This document shows, piece after piece, positions 1 to 7,164 of a DNA stretch of 64,000 nt. The stretch comes from Tabrizicola soli (GTDB taxonomy: Bacteria; Pseudomonadota; Alphaproteobacteria; Rhodobacterales; Rhodobacteraceae). The translations under genes were made by a program, and so were the position numbers. Below the pieces are notes generated by a model. The model made no database searches. It was not told where the DNA came from and saw only the letters and a program-made list of their open reading frames with translations. The stretch covers positions 62,001-126,000 of the forward strand of contig NZ_JAEACP010000013.1 in assembly GCF_015999335.1 (NCBI RefSeq), written 5' to 3'. Numbering within the stretch: the stretch's first letter is position 1; each line of letters begins with the position of its first letter.

Positions 1-1
1 C

Positions 2-547
2 AGCTTTGCCGATCCGAAGGACGGACATGGCATGTCGCAGGTGATGAAGCATTTCCTTGCCGGGCAGCTGCACCATGCCCGCGACCTGACCGTGTTCCTG
101 GCGCCCTATGTCAACAGCTACAAGCGCTTCACCGTGGGCATGTTCGCCCCCACCAAGGCGGTGTGGAGCGCCGACAACCGCACCGCGGGCTTCCGGGTCT
201 GCGGCGTGCATACCAAGGGCGTCCGGGTGGAATGCCGGATCCCCGGCAGCGACGTGAACCCCTATCTCGCCTGCGCCGCGCTTCTGGCGGCGGGACTGGA
301 CGGGATCGAGAAGAAGATGGAACTGGAGCCGGAGCTGAAGGGCGACATGTATGCCGCCAAGGGCATCCGCGAGATCCCGAAGAACCTGCGCGATGCGGCA
401 GAGCTGCTCCTGGGCTCGAAGATGCTGCGCGAGGCTTTTGGGGATGACGTGGTCGAGCACTACCACCACGCCGCCCAGTGGGAGCTTGCCGAGACCGACC
501 GCGTCGTGACCGATTTCGAACGCGAGCGGCTGCTGGAAAGGGCGTGA
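2..547 (+). CDS. Glutamine synthetase family protein, C-terminal part (cut by window start)
   Basis: The reading frame is open from base 2, so the N-terminus lies outside the window and about 181 residues remain. The motif FAPTKAVWSADNRTAGFRV followed by the conserved arginine region (VECRIPGSDVNPYLACAALL) is the C-terminal ATP/glutamate-binding part of the glutamine synthetase catalytic domain. An aldehyde dehydrogenase, an alcohol dehydrogenase and an FAD-dependent oxidoreductase follow on the same strand. This favours a catabolic gamma-glutamyl-amine ligase (PuuA/GlnT-like) over the nitrogen-assimilating GlnA. The family call is secure; the substrate is inferred from neighbours only. Confidence 0.85.
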   Translation, partial: SFADPKDGHGMSQVMKHFLAGQLHHARDLTVFLAPYVNSYKRFTVGMFAPTKAVWSADNRTAGFRVCGVHTKGVRVECRIPGSDVNPYLACAALLAAGLDGIEKKMELEPELKGDMYAAKGIREIPKNLRDAAELLLGSKMLREAFGDDVVEHYHHAAQWELAETDRVVTDFERERLLERA

Positions 548-562
548 TCCGGCGCGAATGTT

Positions 563-613
563 GGTCGGGGCCTGCCCCGACTCTGGCACTGACTGTCGGG
601 GCAGGCCCCGACC
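563..613. repeat. Perfect 19-bp inverted repeat between GS-like gene and aldehyde dehydrogenase
   Basis: The arm at 563-581 is the exact reverse complement of 595-613, with a 13-base loop. Each arm also carries a nested GTCGGGG/CCCCGAC self-complementarity. It fills the gap between the GS-like stop codon and the ATG at 626. There is no T-run on either side, so it is not a typical intrinsic terminator. It could instead attenuate, stabilise or process the operon transcript, or be a REP-like element. Confidence 0.7.
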
Positions 614-625
614 TACGAGGACAAC

Positions 626-2002
626 ATGAAACCGATCCAACTCATCTCCCCCGTCGATGGCCGGGTCTACGCCGAGCGGATGCCGCTCTCCCCCGAGGCC
701 GCCGATGCCGTGGTCGCCCGTGCCCGTGCGGCGCAGAAACCCTGGGCCGCACGGGCGCTGGAAGACCGCATCGCGCTGGTCCAGGCGGGCGTCGCCAGGC
801 TGAACGCCATGTCCGAGGTGGTGGTCGAGGAGATCGCCTGGCAGATGGGCCGCCCCACCCGCTATGGCGGCGAATTCGGCGGCGTCAACGCGCGCACCGA
901 CTACATGGCCTCGATCGCCGCCAGGACCCTTGCGCCGGAAATGATCGAGGACAGCGACAAGTTCCGCCGCTATCTCGCGCGGGAACCTGTGGGCGTGGTC
1001 TTCATCATCGCGCCCTGGAACTACCCCTACCTGACCACGATCAACACCCTCGTCCCCGCGCTGATCGCCGGGAACACGGTGGTGCTGAAACACGCCTCGC
1101 AGACCCTGCTGGTGGGCGAGCGGCTGGCCGAGGCCTTCCATGCCGCCGGGGTGCCGGAGGACGTGTTCCAGAACGTCGTCCTCGACCATGCCACCACCGA
1201 ACGGCTGATCGGGAGCCGCAGCTTCGGCTTCGTCAACTTCACCGGCTCGGTCGGCGGCGGGCAGGCCATCGAGCGCGCGGCGGCGGGCACCTTCACGCCG
1301 CTGGGGCTGGAACTCGGCGGCAAGGACCCGGGCTACGTGCGAGAGGATGCCAACCTGGACCTCGCGGTGGACGTGCTGATGGACGGCGCGATGTACAACG
1401 CCGGGCAATGCTGCTGCGGGATCGAGCGGATCTATGTCCATGAATCCCTCTTCGACAGCTTCGTCGAGAAATCCGTCGCCTGGGTCGGCCAGCTGAAGCT
1501 GGGCAACCCCTTCGACGCCTCGACCACCCTTGGCCCGATGGCGCACAAGCGCTTCGCCCAGACGGTGCGCGACCAGACCGCCGAGGCCATCGCCAAGGGC
1601 GCGAAGCCGCTCCTCGACCCATCGAGGTTCGCCGATGACGGCGGCGCCTATCTGGCCCCGCAGATTCTGGTCAACGTGGATCACTCCATGCGGGTGATGA
1701 AGGAGGAAAGCTTCGGCCCCGTGGTCGGTATCATGCCGGTCAAGAACGACGCCGAAGCCCTGGCCCTGATGAACGACTCCCCCTACGGCCTGACCGCTTC
1801 GATCTGGACGCAGGACTACGAGACCGCCGCCGCGCTCGGTGCGCAGGTGGAGACCGGGACCGTGTTCATGAACCGGGCCGACTACCTCGACCCTGCCCTC
1901 ACCTGGACGGGCGTCAAGGACACCGGGCGCGGCACCTCGCTGTCCTATCTCGGGTTCCATTCGGTTACCCGGCCGAAATCCTATCACCTCAAGAAAGCCT
2001 GA
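626..2002 (+). CDS. Aldehyde dehydrogenase family protein
   Basis: A 458-residue NAD(P)+-dependent aldehyde dehydrogenase. Visible landmarks are APWNYP near residue 130 (cofactor domain), FTGSVGGG near 205, the general-base glutamate in LELGGKDP near 229 and the catalytic cysteine in GQCCCGIERIYV near 263. The length fits the family. It lies 78 bases after the GS-like gene and 4 bases before an iron alcohol dehydrogenase. A likely role is oxidising an aldehyde released from a gamma-glutamylated amine or an alcohol. The true substrate cannot be read from sequence. Confidence 0.9.
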   Translation: MKPIQLISPVDGRVYAERMPLSPEAADAVVARARAAQKPWAARALEDRIALVQAGVARLNAMSEVVVEEIAWQMGRPTRYGGEFGGVNARTDYMASIAARTLAPEMIEDSDKFRRYLAREPVGVVFIIAPWNYPYLTTINTLVPALIAGNTVVLKHASQTLLVGERLAEAFHAAGVPEDVFQNVVLDHATTERLIGSRSFGFVNFTGSVGGGQAIERAAAGTFTPLGLELGGKDPGYVREDANLDLAVDVLMDGAMYNAGQCCCGIERIYVHESLFDSFVEKSVAWVGQLKLGNPFDASTTLGPMAHKRFAQTVRDQTAEAIAKGAKPLLDPSRFADDGGAYLAPQILVNVDHSMRVMKEESFGPVVGIMPVKNDAEALALMNDSPYGLTASIWTQDYETAAALGAQVETGTVFMNRADYLDPALTWTGVKDTGRGTSLSYLGFHSVTRPKSYHLKKA

Positions 2003-2006
2003 CATC

Positions 2007-3167
2007 ATGACCCACAACGTTCCCAACCGGAACTGGTCCTATCCGACCGCGATCAAGTTCGGCGTCGGCCGGATCGCGGAACTCGCCGACCATGCGAAAA
2101 GCGTCGGGCTGACGAAGCCCCTCCTCGTCACCGACAAGGCGCTGGCCAGCCTGCCGATCACCAAGGCCGCGCTCGACGTGCTGGAGACCGCCGGGCTGGG
2201 CAGCGCGATCTTCTCCGAGGTGGACCCGAACCCGAACGAGATCAACATGGCCGCCGGGATCGAGGTCTACAAGGCGGGCGGCCATGACGGGGTGATCTGC
2301 TTCGGCGGCGGCTCGGCGCTCGACCTCGGCAAGATGATCGCGCTGATGGCCGATCAGCCGAAGAAGCTGAAGGTCTGGCAGCTGGAAGACGTGGACGACT
2401 GGTGGACCCGCGCCGATGCCGCGAAGATCGCACCGATCATCGCGGTGCCGACCACCGCCGGGACGGGCTCGGAAGTGGGCCGGGCGGGGGTGCTGACCAA
2501 CTCCGAGACGCACAAGAAGAAGATCATCTTCCACCCGAAGCTGATGCCCGCCGTCACCATCTGCGACCCGGCCCTGACCGTGGGGATGCCGAAGTTCATC
2601 ACCGCCGGCACCGGCATGGACGCACTGGCGCATTGCCTGGAGGCCTTCTGCAGCCCCTTCTACCACCCGATGAGCCAGGGCATCGCGGTCGAGGGGATGC
2701 GGCTGGTGTTCGAGAACCTGCCCAAGGTCTATGCCGATCCGAACGACCTCGACGCCCGCGCGCATATGATGTCGGCGGCGGCGATGGGCGCGGTCGCGTT
2801 CCAGAAGGGCCTGGGGGCGATCCATTCGCTCAGCCATCCGATCGGGGCGGTCTACAACACCCACCACGGCACCACGAATGCCGTGGTGATGCCGATGGTG
2901 CTGGACTTCAACCGCAAGGCGGTGAAGGACAAGCTCGCCTCGGCGGCGGCCTATTGCGGGATCAAGGGCGGCTACAAGGGCTTCTACCAGCGCATCCTGG
3001 ACCTGCGGGCCACGCTGGACATCCCGGAGAACCTGACGAAGCTGGGGGTGAAGGATCCCGACCTCGACATGCTGACCGGGATGGCGCTGGAGGATCCGTC
3101 CTGCGGCGGCAATCCGGTGAAGATGACGAAGCGGAACACGCGGGCGCTCTACGAGGCCTGCCTGTAG
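2007..3167 (+). CDS. Iron-containing alcohol dehydrogenase
   Basis: A 386-residue group III (Fe-type) alcohol dehydrogenase. GGGSALDLGK near residue 100 is the NAD(P)-binding glycine motif. The metal ligands are visible as DALAHCLEAF near 205, HSLSHPIGA near 272 and the THHGTTNA stretch that follows. It starts 4 bases after the aldehyde dehydrogenase, so the two are probably co-translated and interconvert an alcohol/aldehyde pair. The TAG stop codon at 3165-3167 lies inside a dispersed palindromic repeat, so that insertion may have set the C-terminus. Confidence 0.9.
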   Translation: MTHNVPNRNWSYPTAIKFGVGRIAELADHAKSVGLTKPLLVTDKALASLPITKAALDVLETAGLGSAIFSEVDPNPNEINMAAGIEVYKAGGHDGVICFGGGSALDLGKMIALMADQPKKLKVWQLEDVDDWWTRADAAKIAPIIAVPTTAGTGSEVGRAGVLTNSETHKKKIIFHPKLMPAVTICDPALTVGMPKFITAGTGMDALAHCLEAFCSPFYHPMSQGIAVEGMRLVFENLPKVYADPNDLDARAHMMSAAAMGAVAFQKGLGAIHSLSHPIGAVYNTHHGTTNAVVMPMVLDFNRKAVKDKLASAAAYCGIKGGYKGFYQRILDLRATLDIPENLTKLGVKDPDLDMLTGMALEDPSCGGNPVKMTKRNTRALYEACL

Positions 3168-3191
3168 CGTGGGCAACATTGCCCACCCTAC
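3164..3191. repeat. Dispersed palindrome family 1, copy 1
   Basis: This is a GTAG-CGTGGGCAA-CA-TTGCCCACCCTAC element. An 8-bp perfect stem (3169-3176 with 3179-3186) is flanked by the partially matching GTAG/CTAC ends. It contains the stop codon of the upstream alcohol dehydrogenase and ends 12 bases before the next ATG. Confidence 0.8.
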
Positions 3192-3203
3192 GGGGAGCTG
3201 ACG

Positions 3204-4436
3204 ATGCGCGAGCAAACCGAGATCGCCGTGATCGGCGCGGGCGTGGTGGGGCTTGCCATCGCGCTGGAACTGGTCGACCAGGGCCGCGAGGTGGTGCTGG
3301 TCGACCCCGGCCAGCCCGGCATGGGCGCAAGCCATGGCAATGCCGGGACGGTGGCGGGCTATGCCACCAGCCCGGTCGGCACGCCGGATGTGCTGCGGTC
3401 ACTGCCCTCGCTCATGTTCAGCCGGACCTCGCCCTTGGCGATCCGGCACCGGGCGCTGCCCAGCCTGATGCCCTGGCTTCTGCGCTTTCTGTGGCAATCG
3501 CTGCCGGCGGCGGCGGCGCGGAACTCCCGCGCGATCGCGGCGCTGCTGACCGGGGCGGCCGAGGGCTGGGACGATCTGGCGCTGCGGGTGCAGGGGGCGG
3601 GGATCCTGCAGCGGCGGGGCTGCCTGTACCTGTACGACACGCCCCAGGCGCGGATCGCGGCCGAGGCCGAGCTTTCCCGCCGCCGCGCACTGGGGGTGGA
3701 GGTCGAGCTCATCGGTCCCGAGCGGCTGGCCGAGCTGGAGCCCGGCCTGCCGCCTCTGGGCGGTGCGGCGCTGTTCCCCGGCGCGACCTTCCTGGACGAT
3801 CCGGGCCGGATGATGGGGCTCATCGCGCGCGAGGTGCTGGCGCGGGCGCGGCATCTGCAGCGGCGGGCCGAGCGGCTGACCCGTGGCCCGGACGGGGTGG
3901 TGATCGAGGGGCCGGGCCTGCATCTGCACGCCCGCCGCGTGGTCATCGCGGCCGGGGCCCATTCCCGCGCGCTGGCGGCGCAGGCCGGCGACCGGGTGCC
4001 GCTGGACACCGAGCGGGGCTATCATGTCGAATGGGACATGGCCGAGCCGCTTCTGTCGCGCCCCAGCTGCCCGACCTCGCGCGGCTTCTACTTCTGCCCG
4101 ATGGAGGGCCGGCTGCGGGTGGCCGGGACGGTCGAGCTTGGCGGGCTGACCCTGCCGCCCTCGCCGCACCGGGTGCGGAAGCTGGTCGAAGGGGCGCGGG
4201 CCTATTTCCCGCAACTTGGCGAGCCGGACCGCGACTGGATGGGCTTCCGCCCCTCGCTGCCCGACAGCCTGCCGGTGATCGGCCCGTCACAGGGCGGGGC
4301 CGAGGTGATCCTGGCCTTCGGCCACGGCCATCTCGGTGTGACCATGGCCCCGATGACCGCGCGGATCGTTGCGGCGCTGGTGGCGGACGCGCCGCCGCCG
4401 CTGGACATCGCGTCCTATCGGCCCGGACGGTTCTGA
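3204..4436 (+). CDS. FAD-dependent oxidoreductase, DadA/PuuB-like
   Basis: A 410-residue DAO-fold flavoprotein. It begins with the Rossmann dinucleotide motif (VIGAGVVGLAIALEL, residues 9-23), followed by the acidic ribose-binding end of strand 2 (VVLVDPG) and GASHGNAG, as in the D-amino-acid dehydrogenase (DadA) branch. The C-terminus carries a conserved FAD-contacting stretch (LAFGHGHLGVTMAP). GGGGAGC just before the ATG is a plausible ribosome binding site. As last gene of the amine-related operon it may oxidise a gamma-glutamyl-amine (PuuB role) or a D-amino acid. Family is firm, substrate open. Confidence 0.85.
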   Translation: MREQTEIAVIGAGVVGLAIALELVDQGREVVLVDPGQPGMGASHGNAGTVAGYATSPVGTPDVLRSLPSLMFSRTSPLAIRHRALPSLMPWLLRFLWQSLPAAAARNSRAIAALLTGAAEGWDDLALRVQGAGILQRRGCLYLYDTPQARIAAEAELSRRRALGVEVELIGPERLAELEPGLPPLGGAALFPGATFLDDPGRMMGLIAREVLARARHLQRRAERLTRGPDGVVIEGPGLHLHARRVVIAAGAHSRALAAQAGDRVPLDTERGYHVEWDMAEPLLSRPSCPTSRGFYFCPMEGRLRVAGTVELGGLTLPPSPHRVRKLVEGARAYFPQLGEPDRDWMGFRPSLPDSLPVIGPSQGGAEVILAFGHGHLGVTMAPMTARIVAALVADAPPPLDIASYRPGRF

Positions 4437-4460
4437 CGGGAGTATGGCCGATGGCCATGC

Positions 4461-4490
4461 AAAAGGGGTGGTCCTTGCGGGCCACCCCAG
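4461..4490 (-). terminator. Intrinsic terminator of the miniprotein gene at 4512-4736
   Basis: Read on the minus strand, a 10-bp GC-rich stem (4479-4488 with 4465-4474, one wobble pair) with a four-base loop is followed by TTTT. It lies directly downstream of the 74-aa miniprotein gene. It also faces the end of the plus-strand FAD oxidoreductase gene. Confidence 0.8.
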
Positions 4491-4511
4491 AGCCGACAGA
4501 TTTTCAGGCGA

Positions 4512-4736
4512 TCATTTGGGAGGGGTGCTGCTACCGCCTTCGTCATCGTCGCCGCCGCAAAGCGCGACGCAAAGGATGATCGGGATCAGCAGCAGCGGCA
4601 GGACGCCGACCGAGGAGGCGGGCTTTTCGGCCACGACTTCGGCCTCTTCCTCGATCAGGACGGGGCCGCCGGCGAAGGCGGTGGTGGTGGAAAGCGCCAC
4701 GGCAGCGGCAAGGGTCGTCGCAAGCAGTTTATTCAT
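4512..4736 (-). CDS. Exported acidic miniprotein, tandem paralogue 1
   Basis: A 74-residue protein of unknown function. Residues 1-22 look like a Sec signal peptide ending TTTAFA. The mature part starts GGPVLIEEEAEVVAEKPASS, then a hydrophobic stretch (VGVLPLLLIPIILCVALC) that could span the membrane. It ends in an acidic tail (GGDDDEGGSSTPPK). It is the most divergent of four neighbouring paralogues: L in place of the first V of PVVI, VGV in place of AGI, and a longer tail. Its own terminator lies downstream. I could not find the promoter layout shared by the other three copies. Confidence 0.8.
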   Translation of the reverse strand: MNKLLATTLAAAVALSTTTAFAGGPVLIEEEAEVVAEKPASSVGVLPLLLIPIILCVALCGGDDDEGGSSTPPK

Positions 4737-4828
4737 TGCACATGTCCTGGTTATTGAACTCCCGCGCTTCGCGGCGGGCGGTTCACTGTGCCACAGGAAA
4801 GCAACGGATGCGACCGGAATGACGCATG

Positions 4829-4858
4829 GAAAAGGGCAGCCGTTTCCGGCTACCCCGG
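4829..4858 (-). terminator. Intrinsic terminator of miniprotein gene 2
   Basis: On the minus strand a 9-bp stem (4847-4855 with 4834-4842, one mismatch) around a TTTC-type loop is followed by CTTTT. It separates paralogue 2 from paralogue 1, so the two are probably not transcribed as one operon. Confidence 0.7.
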
Positions 4859-4877
4859 ATGGCGGATGTGCCGTGGG

Positions 4878-5087
4878 TCAGTCCTGGGGCTCATCATCGT
4901 CGCCGCCGCAAAGCGCGACGCAGAGGATAATCGGAATCAGCAGAAGCGGCAGGATGCCGGCCGAGGAGGCGGGCTTTTCGGCGACGACTTCGGCTTCTTC
5001 CTCGATCACCACCGGGCCGCCGGCGAAGGCGGTGGTGGCCGACAGGGCCATCGTGGAGACCAGGGCCGATGCGATCAGCTTGTTCAT
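4878..5087 (-). CDS. Exported acidic miniprotein, tandem paralogue 2
   Basis: A 69-residue protein with the same architecture as its three neighbours. It has a signal peptide ending TTAFA, an acidic spacer (GGPVVIEEEAEVVAEKPASS), a hydrophobic helix (AGILPLLLIPIILCVALC) and a GGDDDEPQD tail. The two cysteines of the CVALC pair are conserved in all four copies. AGGGAC lies about 5 bases upstream of the ATG. A promoter-like pair (TTGAGC, 17 bp, TATCTT) lies at 5127-5155. Function is not recognised. A cell-envelope location is inferred from the signal peptide and membrane helix. Confidence 0.85.
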   Translation of the reverse strand: MNKLIASALVSTMALSATTAFAGGPVVIEEEAEVVAEKPASSAGILPLLLIPIILCVALCGGDDDEPQD

Positions 5088-5126
5088 GTCTTGTCCCTAA
5101 GGTTATTGGCTTGGCAACGTAGGGAA

Positions 5127-5155
5127 AAGATAGATCTGCCGCGTCGAAGGCTCAA
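5127..5155 (-). promoter_or_regulatory. Promoter candidate for miniprotein gene 2
   Basis: Minus strand: a -35-like TTGAGC (5150-5155), a 17-bp spacer and a -10-like TATCTT (5127-5132), about 40 bases before the start codon. The same TTGAG-N18-TA layout recurs upstream of paralogues 3 and 4. Confidence 0.55.
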
Positions 5156-5215
5156 CAGATCGGCGCGGGGTGCAGGAATTTGCCACGCACCTGCGGCAGG
5201 AATGCTGCGGAAATG

Positions 5216-5244
5216 AAAAGGGGCAGCCCTTTCGGGCCGCCCCT
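5216..5244 (-). terminator. Intrinsic terminator of miniprotein gene 3
   Basis: Minus strand: a 10-bp stem (5234-5243 with 5220-5229, one A/C mismatch) with a four-base GAAA loop, followed by TTTTC. It is located 22 bases after the stop codon of paralogue 3. Confidence 0.75.
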
Positions 5245-5265
5245 GGATCGCCGATTGGCGGAAAT

Positions 5266-5478
5266 TCAGGTGGGGCGTTGTTCATCATCATCGCCGCCGC
5301 AAAGCGCGACGCAGAGGATGATCGGGATCAGCAGAAGCGGCAGGATGCCGGCCGAGGAGGCGGGCTTTTCGGCCACGACTTCGGCTTCTTCTTCGATGAC
5401 GACCGGGCCGCCGGCATAGGCGGTCGAGGCGCTGATCGCGACGGACGCGGCCAGCGAGGCAGCGAGGATCTTCTTCAT
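5266..5478 (-). CDS. Exported acidic miniprotein, tandem paralogue 3
   Basis: A 70-residue protein. The signal peptide MKKILAASLAASVAISAST ends at AYA; then come GGPVVIEEEAEVVAEKPASS, the hydrophobic AGILPLLLIPIILCVALC segment and the tail GGDDDEQRPT. The start at 5478 is preferred over upstream in-frame codons because GGAG sits 7-8 bases before it and a signal peptide begins there. The central nucleotide sequence is almost identical to copies 2 and 4, which suggests recent duplication or gene conversion. Function unknown. Confidence 0.85.
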   Translation of the reverse strand: MKKILAASLAASVAISASTAYAGGPVVIEEEAEVVAEKPASSAGILPLLLIPIILCVALCGGDDDEQRPT

Positions 5479-5532
5479 GGTCAACTCCATTCGAGGGACG
5501 GGTGCGGACCTTCGCCCGCTCCAACTGGGCAA

Positions 5533-5561
5533 ACCATAGATAGCTTGCCCCGCACACTCAA
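5533..5561 (-). promoter_or_regulatory. Promoter candidate for miniprotein gene 3
   Basis: Minus strand: -35-like TTGAGT (5556-5561), a 17-bp spacer and -10-like TATGGT (5533-5538), about 55 bases upstream of the start codon. It matches the layout found for paralogues 2 and 4. Confidence 0.55.
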
Positions 5562-5619
5562 ACCTTCGATGGCAAGAGAATCGCACCTGTTGCAATTGCG
5601 CAATAGGACATCCCGGAAA

Positions 5620-5649
5620 CGGAAACGGGCCAGTCTTGCGACTGGCCCG
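5620..5649 (-). terminator. Intrinsic terminator of miniprotein gene 4
   Basis: Minus strand: a perfect 9-bp stem GGGCCAGTC/GACTGGCCC (5640-5648 with 5627-5635) with a four-base loop, then GTTTCCGTTTCC. The T-run is interrupted, so the terminator may be leaky. Confidence 0.65.
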
Positions 5650-5691
5650 GAAACCTGGCGTCGGGGCCTGCGGGGCCCGCGCCGTGGTCGA

Positions 5692-5892
5692 TCACTCGTC
5701 GTTGTCGTCGTCGCCGCCGCAGAGCGCGACGCAGAGGATGACCGGGATCAGCAGGAGCGGCAGGATGCCGGCCGAGGAGGCGGGCTTTTCGGCCACGACT
5801 TCGGCTTCTTCTTCGATGACGACCGGGCCGCCAGCCATGGCGGCCGAGGTGCCGAGGGTCAGGGCCATGACCGACGCGACGAGTTTCTTCAT
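5692..5892 (-). CDS. Exported acidic miniprotein, tandem paralogue 4
   Basis: A 66-residue protein, the shortest of the four. The signal peptide ends AAMA, followed by GGPVVIEEEAEVVAEKPASS, then AGILPLLLIPVILCVALC, then GGDDDNDE. As in the other copies the tail has at least three consecutive aspartates just after the hydrophobic helix. Such a tail would not translocate easily, which fits either an N-out/C-in anchor after signal cleavage or a free hydrophobic peptide. Promoter-like TTGAGG-17-TAGCTT lies at 5947-5975. Function not recognised. Confidence 0.85.
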   Translation of the reverse strand: MKKLVASVMALTLGTSAAMAGGPVVIEEEAEVVAEKPASSAGILPLLLIPVILCVALCGGDDDNDE

Positions 5893-5946
5893 GATGGACT
5901 CCGAGAATGTTAGACGATCCCGTCAGAACGACAGGGCGCAAGGCGG

Positions 5947-5975
5947 AAGCTACTGACGGCTTCACGCTTCCTCAA
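5947..5975 (-). promoter_or_regulatory. Promoter candidate for miniprotein gene 4
   Basis: Minus strand: -35-like TTGAGG (5970-5975), a 17-bp spacer and -10-like TAGCTT (5947-5952), about 55 bases before the start codon. The -10 is weak, but position and spacing match the sites before paralogues 2 and 3. Confidence 0.45.
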
Positions 5976-6049
5976 CGAATAAGCACGATTGCTTGATGCG
6001 GCGCCTTCAAGCGTTGCGCGAATAGCACAAATCCAGGGCCGGCTGGCGA

Positions 6050-7036
6050 TCAGAACATGCCCGGCACGACCTGATCGGGCGGGCGGTGGCCGTCGGCGAA
6101 GGTCTTGATGTTGATGATCACCTTCTCGCCCATCTCGATTCGCCCCTCGATCGTGGCCGACCCCATATGCGGCAGCAGAACCACATTGGCCAGTTCGTGC
6201 AATCTGGGGTTGAGCTCGCTGCCCTGCTCATAGACGTCGAGGCCGGCGCCGGCCAACTCTCCGGCCCGCAGCGCGCGGGTCAGGGCGTTCTGGTCGATCA
6301 CCTCGCCGCGCGAGGTGTTCACCACCACGGCCGAGGGCTTCATCAGCTTGAGCCGCCGCGCGTTCAGGAGGTGGAAGGTAGAGGGCGTGTGCGGGCAGTT
6401 GACCGAGACGATGTCCATCCGCGCCAGCATCTGGTCCAGGCTTTCCCACCAGGTCGCCTCAAGCTCGGCCTCGGTCTCGGGGCGGACGCGCTTGCGGTTG
6501 TGGTAATGCACCTGAAGCCCGAAGGCCCGCGCCCGCCGCGCCACCGCCTGGCCGATCCGGCCCATACCAAGGATGCCAAGCCTGCGTCCGCCCAGCCGCC
6601 CGCCGAGATTCGCCATCGGCGACCAGCCTGGCCAGTTGCCGGACTGCATCACCTTCAGACCCTCGGGGATGCGGCGGGTCACGGCGAGAATCAGCGCCAT
6701 GACCATGTCTGCCGTATCCTCGGTCGTGACGCCGGGCGTGTTCGAGACCAGGATGCCGCGCTGGCGGGCGGTGGCCACGTCGACATGGTCGAAGCCTGCG
6801 CCGTAATTGGCGATCAGCTTCAGCTTCTCGCCCGCCTGGCCCAGCAGGCCCGCGTCGATCGTGTCGGTGATCGTGGGCACCAGCACATCGGCCTGGCGCA
6901 TGGCGGCGGCAAGCTCCTCGCGCGACATCGGCGTGTCGGGGTCGCGCAGGGTGACGTCGAACAACTCCTTCATCCGGGTCTCGACGACCTCGGGCAGGCG
7001 CCGCGTGACCACGACCGACAGACGCTTTACTGGCAT
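6050..7036 (-). CDS. D-2-hydroxyacid dehydrogenase (glyoxylate/hydroxypyruvate reductase-like)
   Basis: A 328-residue NAD(P)-dependent D-isomer 2-hydroxyacid dehydrogenase. The nucleotide-binding motif is LGILGMGRIGQAVARR near residue 152. Catalytic residues are visible as Arg in NTSRGEVID near 240, the Glu region GLDVYEQGSELNP near 265 and His in LLPHMGSATIEGR near 290. The start at 7036 is chosen because a GGGGGAAGG ribosome binding site precedes it; the frame is open further upstream but lacks family sequence. The GyaR/GhrA group usually reduces glyoxylate or hydroxypyruvate; the actual substrate is not determinable here. Confidence 0.88.
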   Translation of the reverse strand: MPVKRLSVVVTRRLPEVVETRMKELFDVTLRDPDTPMSREELAAAMRQADVLVPTITDTIDAGLLGQAGEKLKLIANYGAGFDHVDVATARQRGILVSNTPGVTTEDTADMVMALILAVTRRIPEGLKVMQSGNWPGWSPMANLGGRLGGRRLGILGMGRIGQAVARRARAFGLQVHYHNRKRVRPETEAELEATWWESLDQMLARMDIVSVNCPHTPSTFHLLNARRLKLMKPSAVVVNTSRGEVIDQNALTRALRAGELAGAGLDVYEQGSELNPRLHELANVVLLPHMGSATIEGRIEMGEKVIINIKTFADGHRPPDQVVPGMF

Positions 7037-7164
7037 GAAACCTTCCCCCTGCCCTTCCAAATTCCTGGCACTTGCGGCAAGGTTACGGCAAGGGGCGCAA
7101 TGCACAAGCCCCACGGAAGGGCGCACCCCGTCGCTGGCGGGATCGGGCAGCAAGGCGGACGGGC

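Noticed and set aside
7055-7085. Sigma-54-like promoter (TGGCAC followed by TTGC) between the hydroxyacid dehydrogenase and SH3 genes
   Set aside because: The spacing between the GG and GC elements does not match the strict -24/-12 layout.
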